Under the pieces are notes generated by a model. That model made no database searches. It saw only the letters and a list, made by a program, of their open reading frames with translations, and was not told the DNA's origin. Shown here piece after piece: positions 36,663 to 49,838 of a stretch of 64,000 bases of DNA (position 1 is the first letter of the stretch; each line of letters starts with the position of its first letter). The DNA is from Alligator mississippiensis (taxonomy: Eukaryota; Chordata; Crocodylia; Alligatoridae), in assembly GCF_030867095.1 (NCBI RefSeq), contig NC_081832.1:62295444-62359443 (forward strand), written 5' to 3'. The translations under genes were made by a program, and so were the position numbers.

Positions 36663-37797
36663 CGTTCCCAGGCTTCCCTTGTGCAAAGGGGACTTTGTGA
36701 GGGGATTGAGAGTGCGTGGGGGATGGCAGGGGACATAGGAGGTTCATTCCAGTTTTCTTCCCAGTCTTCCCATGCTGGTTGCAGAAGCCCCTTGATCCTT
36801 GGGTGAGGGTGAAAGAGTAGAGGATCCTTGGGGGGTTCAGTTTGGGACTAAGTGCAAGTGGTTTGTTTCCCTGTGCACCAATGGGTTTAGCCTGCTCAAC
36901 TCCCCAGGATGTGGCAGCCTGGCGCACAGCCCCTTTTCTTGCCTTTCCATTTGTGTGTGCTGACAGGGCCCTGTAGGATGGATGATGCTGCATAGTACAA
37001 ATGGAAGACAATGGCAATGACTGTGCCACTAGAGGGCATTGTGTGCTATGGGAACAGCAGTGTTTCCACTAAGGCGGTGGGCTCTCCGGCTCCTTGAAAT
37101 GAGCTGCTAGTGGGAGCAGTGCATCCTGTCCTCTCCGTCATACTGGGAAGCAGAGACATTATTAATTGAGTAACGTCATTAGGGAGCATGCAGCAGAAGC
37201 CAGAGGGACGTCTCTCTGTCTGCAGAAACTGCGACTGCTGAGGCAGTGTCAGAATCAGGAAGGCAACTCAGCCAGGGGCAAGGTTTTTGTAGGAGTGCCC
37301 AGCCCTGCCCAGAAAGCACTCCTCTTATGCTGTGGGTCTGTACCCCAGGCCAGCTCTGGAGCTGGTAGCAGGGGAGCAACAAAGATACACTGAGCTGTGT
37401 CTGGGACTTTACTGGGGACCATCAGGTATACTAGGAAAATACTTCCCAATGCAACAAACACATCTCAAAGCTGTGAGAGTGCATCCATGCAGAAGACCAG
37501 GACCCTATCTGGAGTCCTCGGGACATCTTCTATCTCCATCTCTGACTGCAGTTTCTTTCCTGTGCTAAATGGAGTCCTCTTTCTTCCCTTGGCTATTGTG
37601 CTATATGCAGAACTGACCTGCTCATGGCACAAAGGGTTGAGCAGCACAGCTGCTAGTTTGGTTTGTTAGCAAGATGTCACTAAGAATCATTGGGCTGTGC
37701 AGACTGCTTTGTTCATAGGTACAGGATGCTGTGGTTTACATTGAAGCGTAGCACAGTAATGGAGTGCAGTCTGTGTTGCAGAGCAGCACTGAGGTGA
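36663..37797. other. No gene recognised
   Basis: Non-coding DNA. Overlapping open frames on both strands near 36.6-37.7 kb lack recognisable domains. Confidence 0.45.
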
Positions 37798-38020
37798 TGA
37801 GGGTACAGCGGTTAGCGTGGTCAAGGAGGACTCTTGGATTCTCTCCATGGGTCTGATTGCCATGCTGTGTGACCTTGGTCAATCTGCCTGGTCACTTTAT
37901 ACCTCCATAGCTTTGTCCTTTGAATGGGTGCAATGGCAGCACCTGCTTCATGGAAGCCTGTGTGGATGAATATTTATAAAGTGCTTTAAGATCTGTAGCT
38001 GAATGGCACTGTAAAATGGT
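37798..38020 (-). mobile_element. MIR SINE, nearly complete, inverted
   Basis: Read on the plus strand it follows the inverted MIR consensus in order: AGCGGTTAGCGTGGTC, then GCTGTGTGACCTTGGTCAAT, then TTTGTCCTTTGAATGGGTGC, then GCAGCACCTGCTTCATGG, then TATTTATAAAGTGCTTTAAG. The tRNA-like head and core are both represented. Confidence 0.8.
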
Positions 38021-41000
38021 AGTGTTTCACCTGGGCAGACACTCAATTGGACCCTGGAATAAGCATATAAAGGATCTTGGGCCTCACAGAGAGAATTCTG
38101 CATCGCTCCTCCTGCCAGACCAGCAACAGACCCAGAAGTTACCAGCAGCGTGAAGTCTCTCTCATGCATCTGTGCCCTAAAGGGAAGTGGACTGGTGGCT
38201 GCTTAGTGTGGGGTAGTCCAATCCGGAAAGGGGAATCTCAGGCTGCGCAGAGATTACTAAACCACAGCAAGCTGATAGAGGGTGGATACAAACTGCAAAA
38301 CAGCTGATGCATGAGAACTGTATGAATCCTCTTATTCTGCAGTAAGTGCAAGCTAAACCATGGCACCTTAGTCCTGTTTCATTGAGGGCTCAATGCCTGC
38401 TTGCTGCAGAGTAAGACCAAGCACACAGACAACAGATGCTCCGTACGAAGGTCCTGCCCCAATGTGATGTGGTCTGATTACTTGTCCATACCTTATACAT
38501 ATGCAGTATCTCTGCTGCTCTGACCTGAGGCATGTTAAATGGCCTGGGAGAGGGAGAAAGAAACATGCCTAGAAAATCATGTGAAAAAATGTAGCAAAGA
38601 GGTCATTTACTTTAGTCTAATGTTTATAATTAGAACCCTCCTCACCCTAGTTCCCTTTACCACTTTACTATACGTTTCCCAGCAACCAGCGACAGGCTGG
38701 GAGGTACTCCCTCACCTTCCCCGCTCCTCTTGGAGATATAAGGTACCATCCTTTCTAGATTCCCTTTCTGCCTGAAAAGGGGGCAGACAGATTTCAGCCC
38801 TCTTCTATTTGTTAACTTACATCACTGCTCACTTCTTTCAGTTTTCCTGCCTTTCACTCTCTCCTCTTTCAGAAGCTTAGCTGATCACAACAGCTGTTAA
38901 CTAGCAACTATTTCAATGGAAATTCTAATGTAATACGAAAGCTATTCCCCATTACCCTATCTACAAAGAGTTTGTGGCTCTTCAATTAAAAAAAAGGCTC
39001 ATGTAACTTAAAATGAATATTCAAAAAGCTAACTGGTTCAAATAAAGTCAGGACTCCATCTTAACAGCTGCCATTTTGCTGGTTTGACAGCCTCTGTTCT
39101 TTGAAATGTGTGTAATGCCTCAGAAGGGAGAGGCATGAGGCATTCAGATCTTCTGTTAGTGAGTCTGCTTTATCTATTATACAATCTGAAACATTTTCTA
39201 ATATTAAGCCCCTGTTACACTAGCCCTCTACAGATTCCAATAAAGAGTGTAAGTTTCTGGAGGTATAATTTTCTTGTGTGGGGTGTAAAACCCTGGTTGG
39301 TCTATGGGATGTATTCCCTTTAGGCCATTTCACTGAGAATAGGGCTCAGTCAGCTCTTGGCACTGAGTGTGCATCTCCACAGTTTTATCTAAAGAGGCAC
39401 AGGATGGCAGCTGTAATGGGTACACATCCTCTGTGACTCAGGCAGAGATAGAAATGTGTAATGCAAATCATTGGCAGGGTCATATCTGTACAGGGCCTGG
39501 TAGCCCACACTTCTGTATGGATGGCAACGATAATGATAACAGACCTAAACTGCACTGACCACAGTTCTGTAAGGCTCACACCTCTTTTTCATTTGCTGTG
39601 CTGCACATCCTGTGTCTCAAATAGGACACATATGATGATTTCCTAGGAGAGGAAAGGAAGGGGCGGGGAATTCTGCAGAGGAAAACCTCACTAGCTCTCC
39701 TGCAAATTGAACAGAAAGATGTGGACATTTTCAGAGGGCATGCTGCCCCCAAGTGCCAAAGCCCCCTCCTGCCCCTCAGGACCCCAAAGGAAGTGAATCA
39801 TTTTCCTTTCCTTTCTCTGGTGCTAGAAGCCAGGCTCCCTCATGCCTCTCCCCAGACACAGAGCATAAGTTAAGGATGTTTCAGTGCTTATGTCCATTTA
39901 CTCAGCAAATTTGAGCTCTCCAAGGTATTAAAAGTCATCACTGTAGCTTTTGTTTAGCACAGCCCCTGCCCCCCCACCCCCAACAATGGGAGGAGGAGGG
40001 TCTCCCTCCCTGTGCGTGTAGGGGTGGGCTGGATTTCCTTTTCCATCAGTTCTGATCTTTCATATGCTATCTCTAATCAGCTCCCAGAGGCAGCATCAGC
40101 CTTCGCATGCTTGCATATGATATTCCTTCAGAGGATGGTGTGTTTATTCTTTTAATACAGAGTGATTTGAAATAAATGCCCCTGATCATTAGAATTCTGT
40201 TGAGGAAACTCTCACTAAGGGGGGGTGTAGGTAGAAAGAAGAAAATGAACCTTTCTAGGTTTTCCTCCCTGCTCTCCATGTCGGTGGTAAAAGACCCAGA
40301 TTTGTATGGAGAGGAAATAGTTGGCAGTTTTCTCTTCACTGTCCTGACAACCTCCAGCCATTAAATTTAAAAAAGCCAGTTATTGAGTCTAGTTTCTAAC
40401 AGCTTTGTCCTTGCCAATGATTAGAGAGAGAAATCTGGAATAGGTGGATTTAGCTGGGCATGGTATGTGCTGAAATGCAGGCTGAATTACAATAGGGAAC
40501 CAAAGCAGGCGAGGGAGAGGCACGTGCACACACCCACACACAGGAGCAGGCACCCACATACCTCGCCAAGAACAAAATGACTGAACTCTGGCAATTTCAA
40601 CTGAAAAATTCAAGCATTGCAACAGCAAGGCTGATGTTCCCTGACAGCCTGGGCTGCAAAGCATTGAGCAGGGGTTATTACTCTCCAGTACCTGTGCATT
40701 GTGGGTTGGGGGAGTTGTGGGGGAGGGGGGAAGAGCTGGATGCTGGTGTACTGGATGGGGGGAAGGAATGGGATGTCAAAACTATAATGGTAAATGACAA
40801 ACTGTATCAGTAATTTGAGGGATTGGCTGAGAGCGGAGATTGGCTGGGACTATTCTGGAATGGCAGATAATGTTCCCAGCCCATAGGCCCAGCTGCCCCT
40901 GCACCCAGCCAAAATGTGAAGAGCATGAACACAGACCTGAGCTCCAGGTGCTTGGGAAGCTACTCCATCCACGCTGTGTCCCAGGGAAGGTTGGTGGGGA

Positions 41001-41149
41001 GAGATTGTGACACTCCACTTCCTGTGCTGAGGAAATGGGGTAATATAACAGAAGGTATTGGATTTAGCAAGGCCTGTTCAGATCAGAGTTAATTATGTCC
41101 CTGGTCAGGTCAGATAGGGTCTGTAAAATGTAACAGTATGTTAAGCATT
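38021..41149. other. No gene recognised over 3.1 kb
   Basis: Ordinary non-coding DNA with a short CA/AC-rich run near 40529-40560 and G- or C-runs near 39968 and 40716-40735. No repeat family or exon recognised. Confidence 0.45.
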
Positions 41150-41157
41150 CTCATTTC

Positions 41158-41836
41158 CAGGGGCAGATCCAGAGCAGGTGCAGGGGGCTGGCTGCACCCC
41201 ACCTTTTGAATTGGACTGCACCGTGGGAGCGTCTGGGAACTTTTTTAAAGTTCCTAAAGCAGGTGAAAATACTCTCCCCCTTCTCCTTACCTTTCTCAAT
41301 CATAAAAAGCCCCTTCCCTGCTCCTTCCCCCCCACCCCATCCCTGCCCCTCCTTTTCCCCTACCTGTCTTTCCCTGCTGTCCTGAGGGCAGAGAAGCAGC
41401 AGAGCCATTCCTGCCTGGGGGCAAGGGCAGCAGTGATGGACAGGGGTTCCCCTTCCCATGCTGTGACCAGGCAGGGTGGGGGGAACTCTCCAGTCACCCT
41501 GTTGCCACTGTCCCCTCCCCATATGAGCCCAGCCCCCTGTCAAGCCAGCTGGCTCTGGAACTTCCCTGCCCCCAACCATGGAGAATGCAGCAGGGGCAGG
41601 CAGGGAAGTGGGGGCAGAGGGAAAGAGGAGGAGAGGGGGCTGCCTCTGAGCAGGAAGGAGAAGGCAGAGGGTATTTTCACCTCCTTTAGGACTTCAAAAA
41701 CTCCCCAAAGGCTCCTGCAGTGCAGTCTACCTATACTGGTGTGGCAGAGGAGGCTGGAAGCAATGTGTGCAGCCATCTCTACAGTGTGGGTTGCTGTTCC
41801 TGCACCCCACTTTGGGAAATCCTGGGTCCATCCCTG
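41158..41836. mobile_element. Non-autonomous hAT element (CAGGGRYGGAYCCAG ends)
   Basis: Left end CAGGGGCAGATCCAG; the right end reverse-complements to CAGGGATGGACCCAG. A probable 8-bp target duplication flanks it: CTCATTTC (41150-41157) and CTCACTTT (41837-41844), 6 of 8. Inverted similarity continues inwards: AGCAGGTGAAAATACTCTC on the left matches AGGAGGTGAAAATACCCTC inverted from the right. The GC-rich middle carries open frames on both strands that are by-products of the composition. Confidence 0.8.
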
Positions 41837-41844
41837 CTCACTTT

Positions 41845-43844
41845 TGAAAATGCTTAACTGCCACCAATTTCTAAATGAAATGGTTGAAACAAAGCAAAGT
41901 AAAGTTCCACTCTTTTTTTTTTTTTTAAACAAAAGCCCAACTAAAACACTTCCATAACATCCTAAAAGCAGAGGAGGACAGCTCAAGGGAAATGGTTCTG
42001 GAGCCGTCCACTGTTGTCTGTGTGACCCCTTTGTGCCAGCCTCTCTGGTGGGAACAGGCCATATGGCATATCTACGTGTTTGTCTCCCCCAGGGAAGTAT
42101 TCTTAGTGCAAGGGGACTTCTGCTACTGCCCTAGGTTGAGCAGGAGCTGGGAACAGGACACAGGCTGGCTGCTGGTGGGGGAGGAGGGAGATCATGAGTG
42201 AGGCTGGGGCAGTCTGATGCCCCCTTTATCTGGATCTCTGCAAAGCCCCACTGGGATGAGCACTGGGTAACCCCCAAAACTACTGTGTCCTGTAACAGGG
42301 GTTGCACTAGCCCTCGGTCCCTAAATGGGAGAGGCATGTGAAGCCTTCCCCCTGCCTCTGGGCTGGTATCTCCACCAGCATGGAGCAGACCCTGGCAGTC
42401 TGTTATTAATGCATGAATATTTCCTCTCTTTCATCTGCAACCTAAATATGACTCACTGTACGTGTGCATTAGCACTTGGCAGTAGGGTTGAGTAACCTCA
42501 GTTTCATCTTTTGAAATCCAACTGCAGTGTAGATAGAGGCCAAGATGGGACTCTTCTCTGTTCTCCATCGGCAGGATATAGGCAACTCCACACTCCAGTT
42601 TCCGATTGCCTGCCAGCCTCGAGTCAGCAGTTCAATGAAATTGTCTCTGCCCCTTTATACGTGGCAAGAGGGAACCATGCATTAGCCATGCTGAGGGACA
42701 GCTATTTTGTAACCTGGTTCCTCTGCCACTTGGTGGTAATTACAGTGTACAGCAGGGACTTTGAGCAGATTTCTGTATGTCAGTTTTATCCATCAGTTGT
42801 CACCAGTTCACTGCATGCAATTTTGTTGTTTAATCCTATGCATTCAACTTCAAACTGGCTAATGCAGTGTCTGCTCTGCCTTTGGATGTACGGGGGCAGA
42901 GCTGTAGTCGGCTTTTGCTTGGCAGCCAGGGTAAATGCCAGAGTTTTCAGATCCTGTAGCTTTACAGAATGAAAAGCTTGGCTACACAGGTGGCAAATTA
43001 TTGAAACAGTTGAGCAGTGGAAGGAATGTTTGTCTAGCCTGTAATTCTCTCCTGAAGAACGTACAACATGTACTAAGCCTGCCAGCTTTTCAAAAGATCC
43101 AAAGCCCCTGGAGAATTTGTGTATCTCCTGTGCATTTGCTGCTTATGTTGTGCAACATATTATGCATGCAGATTATATGATGTATACCTTCCTAGAAACA
43201 CTTGCGTACATAACTTTACCTGTGTGAATTATCCCATGGATTTCAGTGGATCTGTGCACGAGAGTAAATTTACGTTGTATATCATTTCCAAGACTGGGCA
43301 TATAAAATATTAAAATTGTTTAAAATAGTTTTATACATGCATGATGTATATAGATGAGTGTCTGGGTTTTGAAGTAATAGCCACTTGGCAGGTGCCTTGG
43401 GTAGATTATATTTGTGTGCATGCTTCTATAATGGTATTTGCATTCTGTATCTTTTATGTAGTGGTTGCTCTTAAGTGGTTTAACTTTGAATTAGGTGTAC
43501 TGTAGTCTTAGGTGCCTAAGGAGAGACTATTTCTGAAACAGAACTGATACAGAGAAAAAGGAGACTGCTGTCTCCTAAATGGAAATTTCACCTCTGCTGT
43601 GTGTTTTTTTTAAATTCAGTCCGAGTTTCCATTATTTAAAACAAGTCATTCATATGGAACATATGCTGAAAGATAGATTAGATTCTTAATATGTTTATGG
43701 AAGTGGCTAACTTTTCTATAATAGATTGTTACTTGACACTCCGTTATGCCTTTACAGGCACTAAACCTTTGGAGTTCTCTGCTTTCTTTCAATTGAGGAT
43801 AAATGCCGCTTAATTAAGCATGTAGATTTGATAAATATCACTGG
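41845..43844. other. No gene recognised
   Basis: Non-coding DNA. The 153-codon open frame at 42511-42972 has no family resemblance, unremarkable composition and no supporting splice sites that I can see. I do not call it a gene. Confidence 0.45.
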
Positions 43845-43970
43845 CCTCACTTAATATGTAGGTAGACTGAGGCACTGAGGTGGTGAAATGAATTGCTCTA
43901 GACTGTTCAGTGTGTTAGTGAACAAGATGATGCAGTAGCAGGCAACATTAAACCTGGGTGTATATTTTAT
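43845..43970 (+). mobile_element. MIR SINE fragment, diverged
   Basis: GTAGACTGAGGCACTGAGGT followed by GAATTGCTCTAGACTG and CAGTGTGTTAGTG corresponds to the MIR core 'AAACTGAGGCACAGAGAGG…ACTTGCCCAAGGTCACACAG…AGTAAGTGG'. Short and diverged. Confidence 0.5.
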
Positions 43971-44888
43971 AGTGGTATTTACCTTTACCAGAAAAATGTC
44001 TCCTAACAGTTAGAATGGGAAAAAAAACCTTCAATAAAATGCTGTAAAGATGCCTCCTGAGGGCAGATGGTACAATTTTTAAACAACACTACTTCTATAA
44101 AGAGGAGCATGTGTGGGATGGGTACATTTGTCCCAGACAGGCTGCTCCTCATGCCTGGTCCTTTCTTTCTAATGTTCTTGCTGCTGATTGCAGACTTCCT
44201 CCCTGCTTGCAGTGATGCCCATCTCAAGTACTGTAACTCTTCAAAACTTCATCCCTGGAGATTAGTGGAAGGTACTAAGCAGTCCCCTGATATCCCTCTA
44301 CCACCTGTCCCCCTTTCCATGGCTAGGTAGGGAAGTAGACCTTATGCTTATAGTCTCTGAGGGGTAGGAGAATGTCACGTGTTCTGTATTTAGGGACTTA
44401 ATGCTTCCTGACAGCTGATTAGGGTGATACACTAGTGTCAGAGGAACACAGCTGTTCACCTACCTACTAGCAAGAGGAAAAAGGTTTTCTCTGTCACTTC
44501 CAGGAGTTGGGGAATGATTACTTTAGCGCTAGCAGGTAGGTGGATGAAAACAAGTAGGTGGACAATACTTTCCATTCCCCCTCTTTGTCTCTTCCTCACT
44601 CCTCTTTTTACCACAGGATTTAGGCTCTCCGTATTGAATTCAAATGTAATTTCAGTCTCAAAGGATGAGGCTTTTTGTACCTTCCTGTTGAGGTGCAGAC
44701 AGAAGTAACAATTTTTGTCTGATCTGGCCCCTGAAAGCACTCTATAGCCGAGTCTGCATAAGGGTTCAGATGAAGATGTTTCAAGATGGCGTCTTCAGTA
44801 ACTTGTCTGCCTGCCTCCCAGCCTCAGAGCTGTTTTCCGAATGGGGGGTAGGAAAGGAAGTGGAGGGTGTTTGGTCAGGGGTTTTTTT
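43971..44888. other. No gene recognised
   Basis: Non-coding DNA without a recognisable family. Confidence 0.45.
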
Positions 44889-44978
44889 GGCTGGCACTGG
44901 AGGGTGGGGTGGGTGGATTGGAGACCCCCTATCTCAAGGGGGCTCCAGTCCACCCACCCCACCCTCCAGCACTGGCTG
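44889..44978. repeat. 90-bp palindrome, GC-rich arms
   Basis: Arms at about 44897-44930 and 44937-44969 match inverted with very few differences (core GGAGGGTGGGGTGGGTGGA on the left, inverted on the right), around the short spacer ATCTCA. Weaker similarity extends a further 8-10 bases outwards. The right side is 14 bases from the hAT MITE at 44993. Confidence 0.8.
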
Positions 44979-44992
44979 GGGAACCCCTAGAA

Positions 44993-45178
44993 CAGGGTGG
45001 GCAAAATGCGGCCTGTGGGCCAGATGCGGCCCGCCAGGCCATTCAATCCTGCCCGTGAGGCCCCTAAAAAACTTAGAAAATTAATATTTCTCTGCCCCTG
45101 GATGCTTGTTATGTGGCCCTTGATGGCTTGCCAAAACTCACTAAGCAGCCCTCTGCCCAAAATAATTGTCCGCCCCTG
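44993..45178. mobile_element. hAT MITE (CAGGGGTGGGCAA family), short form
   Basis: A 186-bp element with left end CAGGGTGGGCAAAATGCGG and inverted right end CAGGGGCGGACAATTATTTT. It is flanked by a perfect 8-bp target duplication, CCCTAGAA (44985-44992 and 45179-45186). Its left half (GCCAGGCCATTCAATCC, then CTAAAAAACTTAGAAAATTA) matches one end of the 1.7-kb element at 61919-63600, and its right half matches that element's other end. It is a deletion derivative of the same family. Confidence 0.93.
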
Positions 45179-45186
45179 CCCTAGAA

Positions 45187-45829
45187 TGAGCTCTCTCCAT
45201 CCCTTCCACCTCCTCCCATTCTGAAAACAGCCCTGGGCTTGGAGGGAAGAGGGCTGTTGCTAGGATTCCCTAATACCCCCTGCCCCCTGGACCCAACAGT
45301 GAACTTCTGTTTGGTCCAGGGGATCATAACTCAGAACGCTTCCTGCAAAGTGTTATCAGTCATAGCAGGGAGCTGAACTTCTGCCTGCACCCAGCTTGAC
45401 TCCCTTGAGAGGGAACATGGAGTGGAGACTTGTCTGTTCCTGCAGAGGAAGCACTTCTGTAACCTGCTTTTCATGAATGTGTGCATGCAGGTGCATGGGG
45501 TATTATGACCTCTTTTCCACAGACTTTCCGTTGCTCCATGATACTGTCAGGTGTGGCTTATTTACAGACCCAAGCTTTCCTCCCTCTCTTGCAGACCTGC
45601 TGTTTTTGACCTTTTAAGCACAGTAAATTATTTACATCTGAAACACTGAATTGAGGAGGTGCTGTCTGTTCTCAAGGAATGCAGCCTGCATGTGTTCATG
45701 AAGCCTGCCTTCATATGTCCTACACTTTAAATCTCTGTCCCCCCCATCCCTTCCCATTACGAGGCAGATGTGCCTTTTTTGAGTGTCTGTTTAATTTACA
45801 GATCAACAGTTGTTACTGTGTTAGGGGTT
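45187..45829. other. No gene recognised
   Basis: Non-coding DNA with no recognisable family. Confidence 0.4.
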
Positions 45830-46332
45830 TTTAAAGCCTTCCTCGGAAGCAGGGTGTTGTCTGCAGCCAAGCCTGGGGATTTTCACAGGGATGTGCCAAT
45901 GCTCCTAATGAGACTTAAATCCAAAGGGTCCTGGCTAGGGGGTCTTGCCTTTTCTCTACTCAGGGTCAGACCAATTGGCATATTTGGGGTCAGGAATTTT
46001 GCCCCCAAAATTGGGGTCAGATTGGTACAGACTATGGGGGTTTTTGCCTTCTTTTGCAACCAGAGGCAACCCTCTTCCTTGGATCTCTCAAACATTTTTT
46101 TAATGACCTTTGCAGCAATAGGACACTAGCTGACATGGTCCCCATTTTTTACCTGTGGCAGATTAAGGTGTTGTGTTGGGACTAACTGTGTAGTTTTGCC
46201 AAGAGATTAGACAATGCATTTGTATGGGATAGTTTTGAATAGGGATGGTTTAGATCCTGGCTCAGGCAGGGGGTTGGACCAGATGACCTCTGGAGGTCCC
46301 TTCCAGACCTGCTTCTCTGTGATTCTGTGAAG
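45830..46332 (+). mobile_element. CR1 LINE 3' untranslated end
   Basis: Contains CATATTTGGGGTCAGGAATT, then GGGGTCAGATTGG, then ATGGGGGTTTTTGCCTTCTT, the typical CR1 3' noncoding block of reptiles. It ends with GGTTGGACCAGATGACCTCT, GGAGGTCCCTTCCAGACC and a TGATTCTGTG octamer tail. This is a CR1 subgroup different from the copies with the ORF-type 3' end. The 119-codon open frame across it is fortuitous. Confidence 0.85.
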
Positions 46333-49300
46333 CCATCTAGTGACAATGTCCTTGTTGTTTGTGCAGTTTTACTTATAGCTTAGACCTATAATTTAGGTAC
46401 ATCTAAAAAAATCCACCCCCACAAAGGACAGGAGTCTTAAAATGACATGGTTCCTTGCACAGAACTTTGACCATTAGAAAAAATTGCAAGATTCAAGCTG
46501 AAATTCGGAAGCTGGTAAATTTGGAATTCCATTTTTTTAAACTGAGTTTTTGTTCTTTGTTTTTTTTTTTTAAAGCTCTTTCTGGCTTTTATCTCTCCTA
46601 AAAATAGGATCTGATGGAATGTCAATTGCTAAGAAATCCTCCTGTTTATGAGCAAATTAAGTTGTTGTTTTTTAAATTCTTTTAAAAAAAAGTTACAAAA
46701 CCGAACAGTTCTTTTGGGTGAACAACTGATTTGTTTTTCAAGCTCATGACGAATTTTATACTTCATATTGAGGGAAAAATAGACTCTTGTGGATATGAAA
46801 TCTATGAAATTCTTATAGCGAGGTAGCCAGAAAACTAAGTGGACAGGATCCAACTTTGTTGGACAGCATTTGAATTCCTTTGCTGTACCTTTAGAAACTA
46901 TGCAGTGATTCAGTTGTCTTGACACTAGATACAACTAACTTCTATTCATTGCAGCATGAGTTATGACTATTGTGTAGTGAAATACAGGGCCCCAGAAGTT
47001 ACAGCAAGAAAGACTCTTTCATAAACAGGTAGGAGTATGCTTCCTTCAACATGGTTCCAAAAGGAATATCTGATGGGTAAATGACTTCTATAAATGTTGT
47101 ATTCGCAATTAAAAAAAAATTAAAATCTGGTTTGATTATGAAACCTTTGGGGTAAAAAATATTTTCTCCCTTGCCCAGGACTGTGAAAGGCTGCCTTCTT
47201 CTGTGTTTTATGCAATGCTCACAGCTCATCATTTAACTAACACAAAGTAACCAAACACACTGCAGCTGGTATTTGAGATCCTTTTATCCTTTCCCCTTCA
47301 AAAAAAAAAAGTGCATTTCCTTTAGGCAATCCAGAGTCCTGGGAGAGTGGCAATTTCTTTGATTGCTTATTGTAGCTATAGTACCGGAGATAAAAGTTTA
47401 ATGCATCCTTATTGTTTCAATGCTTTTAAGCATTCAGCTGCACTGAGCAGTGAATCTTCATCTGTACAATCCACTGAATGTGGTGGTTTAAGATTAACAG
47501 ATACAGTATCAATGCTCTACCCTTTAGATTTGTTTTAGTCAGGATTCAAGAAATTATTTGCATTTGAGGTAGATGCAGCTTTAATCATGTCTGGCAGGTG
47601 GGGAGCGTACAGCACAGGTAAAAGGCAATGCAAAGCATCCAGATAATAAAGGCTGTGGCAGTGGTTCACGAATAGGAAATGCAGTCTAACAGGTGACAGG
47701 CAGGCTGGTTTGAATAAAACAGAGTGGACATTCGACGTTGAGGAGTGGCTAGGCATCCTTTGTGCTATGGTTCATAGAAGTGGTGAGATTCACATGCCTT
47801 GTGCATGTCCGGAAGGCTGGACTCCCTGCTATACCTTGCTTTTTTAAACTGGGAAGGAAACTGGCACACCTGTTCCAGTTGTACACTGCTTGGATTTGCA
47901 AAGGTGACAGGTTTAGAATGAGAAGAAAGGTCACATATGAAACTCTCTCCTAATTTTAGACAGACATTTAACACTTTGCTTTTGGATCTTTTTCTATAAC
48001 CATGAGGACTCCCCTGGCTGCTCCTAGCAAGATGAGGGTTGTGCTAACTTCCTCATTCCTCTCTCTCTCCTCCCAACCCCAGCTCAGCTCTTGTTACCGG
48101 AGAGAGGTCAGGAGCTTAATGCCCTCTTGCTGACACATGGGTAATCCAATCCTCTACCCTGTTGGTCTGCCAGGCTGAATTGAAACTCGTCTGACTGCAG
48201 TGCTGGACTATTGTATTGGCTCTGCCATTAGAGCTGGGAAGCTGATACACTTGAGGGGACATTAATGAGGAAAAAAACTAATTAGTTAATGTAACAGGGG
48301 AGGTGACACGGGAGAAGCAGCCAAACAATCTTACAGTCTTCTCTCAGGTTTGTCTGCTGTTTCCTTCAATAGCTAGAGCCAGGCCTACTCTGAGCTGTGT
48401 ATGTGACTCCTCATCAAACAGAAAGACGTAGGCAAATGCCTGCAGAATGTGAGGCAGAATAACCCTAACTTAACTCTCTATCGAAGTATAGAGAATATCA
48501 CTGCACCCAGGCCTTTCCTGAAGAGCCTGGGCTGCAGTTGTGCGGTACAAGTGTGGAGATCCAAGCCCTCCATGTGAATGCCCAGGCATCCCCACCAACT
48601 CTCTGCCCACCTCCACGTGTGTGCAGAGTGTGGGATTTGCCTAGTTTGGGGGTTTCTTCCTGTGAGATTTGGAGAAAACCCTGCCTTTGTGGGGGGGAAA
48701 AGTTCCCTTGCTACACGGGTGGGGAGGTATGTGGTCAAGACTTGTGTCTCAGGTCTGGGGGAATAAGTGCTTGAAGGTGTGAATGGGACCTGGCCACAGT
48801 GTAGCATTAAAGGGTTAACCAGAGTTTGGGGTTTTCAGTGCAGAGACCTCCGCCTTCTTAGTACCATGGCAACAGTCATCATTAAAAATCTTTCTAATCT
48901 TTTATTAAAGATACAGGAAAAGAAGGATAAATGGCTAAAATATTTGAAATGTAAAGGATTGCAAAAGGCTTTTATTTTAACAATATTCCTCATTCCCTTT
49001 CCACAGCTAAAGGGAAAGTTTTGAAGGGAAAGTCTCCTGCTTGCTGATAGTTTTTAAATGATAGTAGAGGCAGTGTTCATTGCCCTTTCAGTGGAAAAGA
49101 GAAAGTCAGTTAAGATGGGCTGGAGCTGCTGCCTTTTGAAGTCCAGTCCTGTTTCCTTGAAGATTAAAGAAGGCAAGAAAATCCACAAGGGGATAGGAAA
49201 GTGAAGCAAAGATAGACAATGCATGTTTTGACCCTGGTTCTTCCACTTTTTGTTTCACTGATGGAGAAATATTAGTACAGCCCGCAGTCCATGTAATATT

Positions 49301-49826
49301 AGTACAGCCCATCTATGACCTAGCCAACTTGGACCAGCACTGGGCTGTGTGAGTGGTACTTTTAGCTGTCCTTCTGGTCACAGGCTGACAGCAGAGTGGA
49401 AAACATTCATTCTTGGCTGGCTACGCCAGACCTTTAGTAAACTAAGGGCAAATAGAGGGGAAAATGGAAAAGGAAGTAACATGAAGAAAGTAAGGGACAC
49501 AGAGTGGAAGAAGGGGGGCAGCCAGAACCTGTCTTACATTCCAGGTGAGATTTACAGCTTAGACAAAGCTGGCAGACATGGTGATAGGTCCCTCTCTCAA
49601 GCCTGGCTTGGTCAGGACATTCAGGATCAGGACAATGTAGGTTTGACAGTATCATGGTGGGTCCTGAGATAATAGGGACAGCTGCCATGGTGTTGGAGGA
49701 GCTAATTCCTTTCATCTGACCTGTGCCCCACTTGGCACTTCTTAAGGACCTGGTTATCTTGGTGATAATCACAATTGCCCTTCTTCTCATTATTTGGTGC
49801 AGCGCAGATGGACTGAAAAGCACAAA
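46333..49826. other. No gene recognised over 3.5 kb
   Basis: AT-rich non-coding DNA with several A and T runs (46556-46574, 47300-47312). The open frames at 48478-48807 and 49349-49883 do not resemble known proteins. Confidence 0.45.
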
Positions 49827-49838
49827 CTCTGTTATCTT

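Noticed and set aside
42511-42972. 153-codon open frame
   Set aside because: No recognisable family, no domain pattern and no splice-site context. Chance open frames of this length are expected in 64 kb.
45770-46129. 119-codon open frame
   Set aside because: It overlaps the CR1 3' noncoding block (GGGGTCAGATTGG and flanks), which is not coding in this family.
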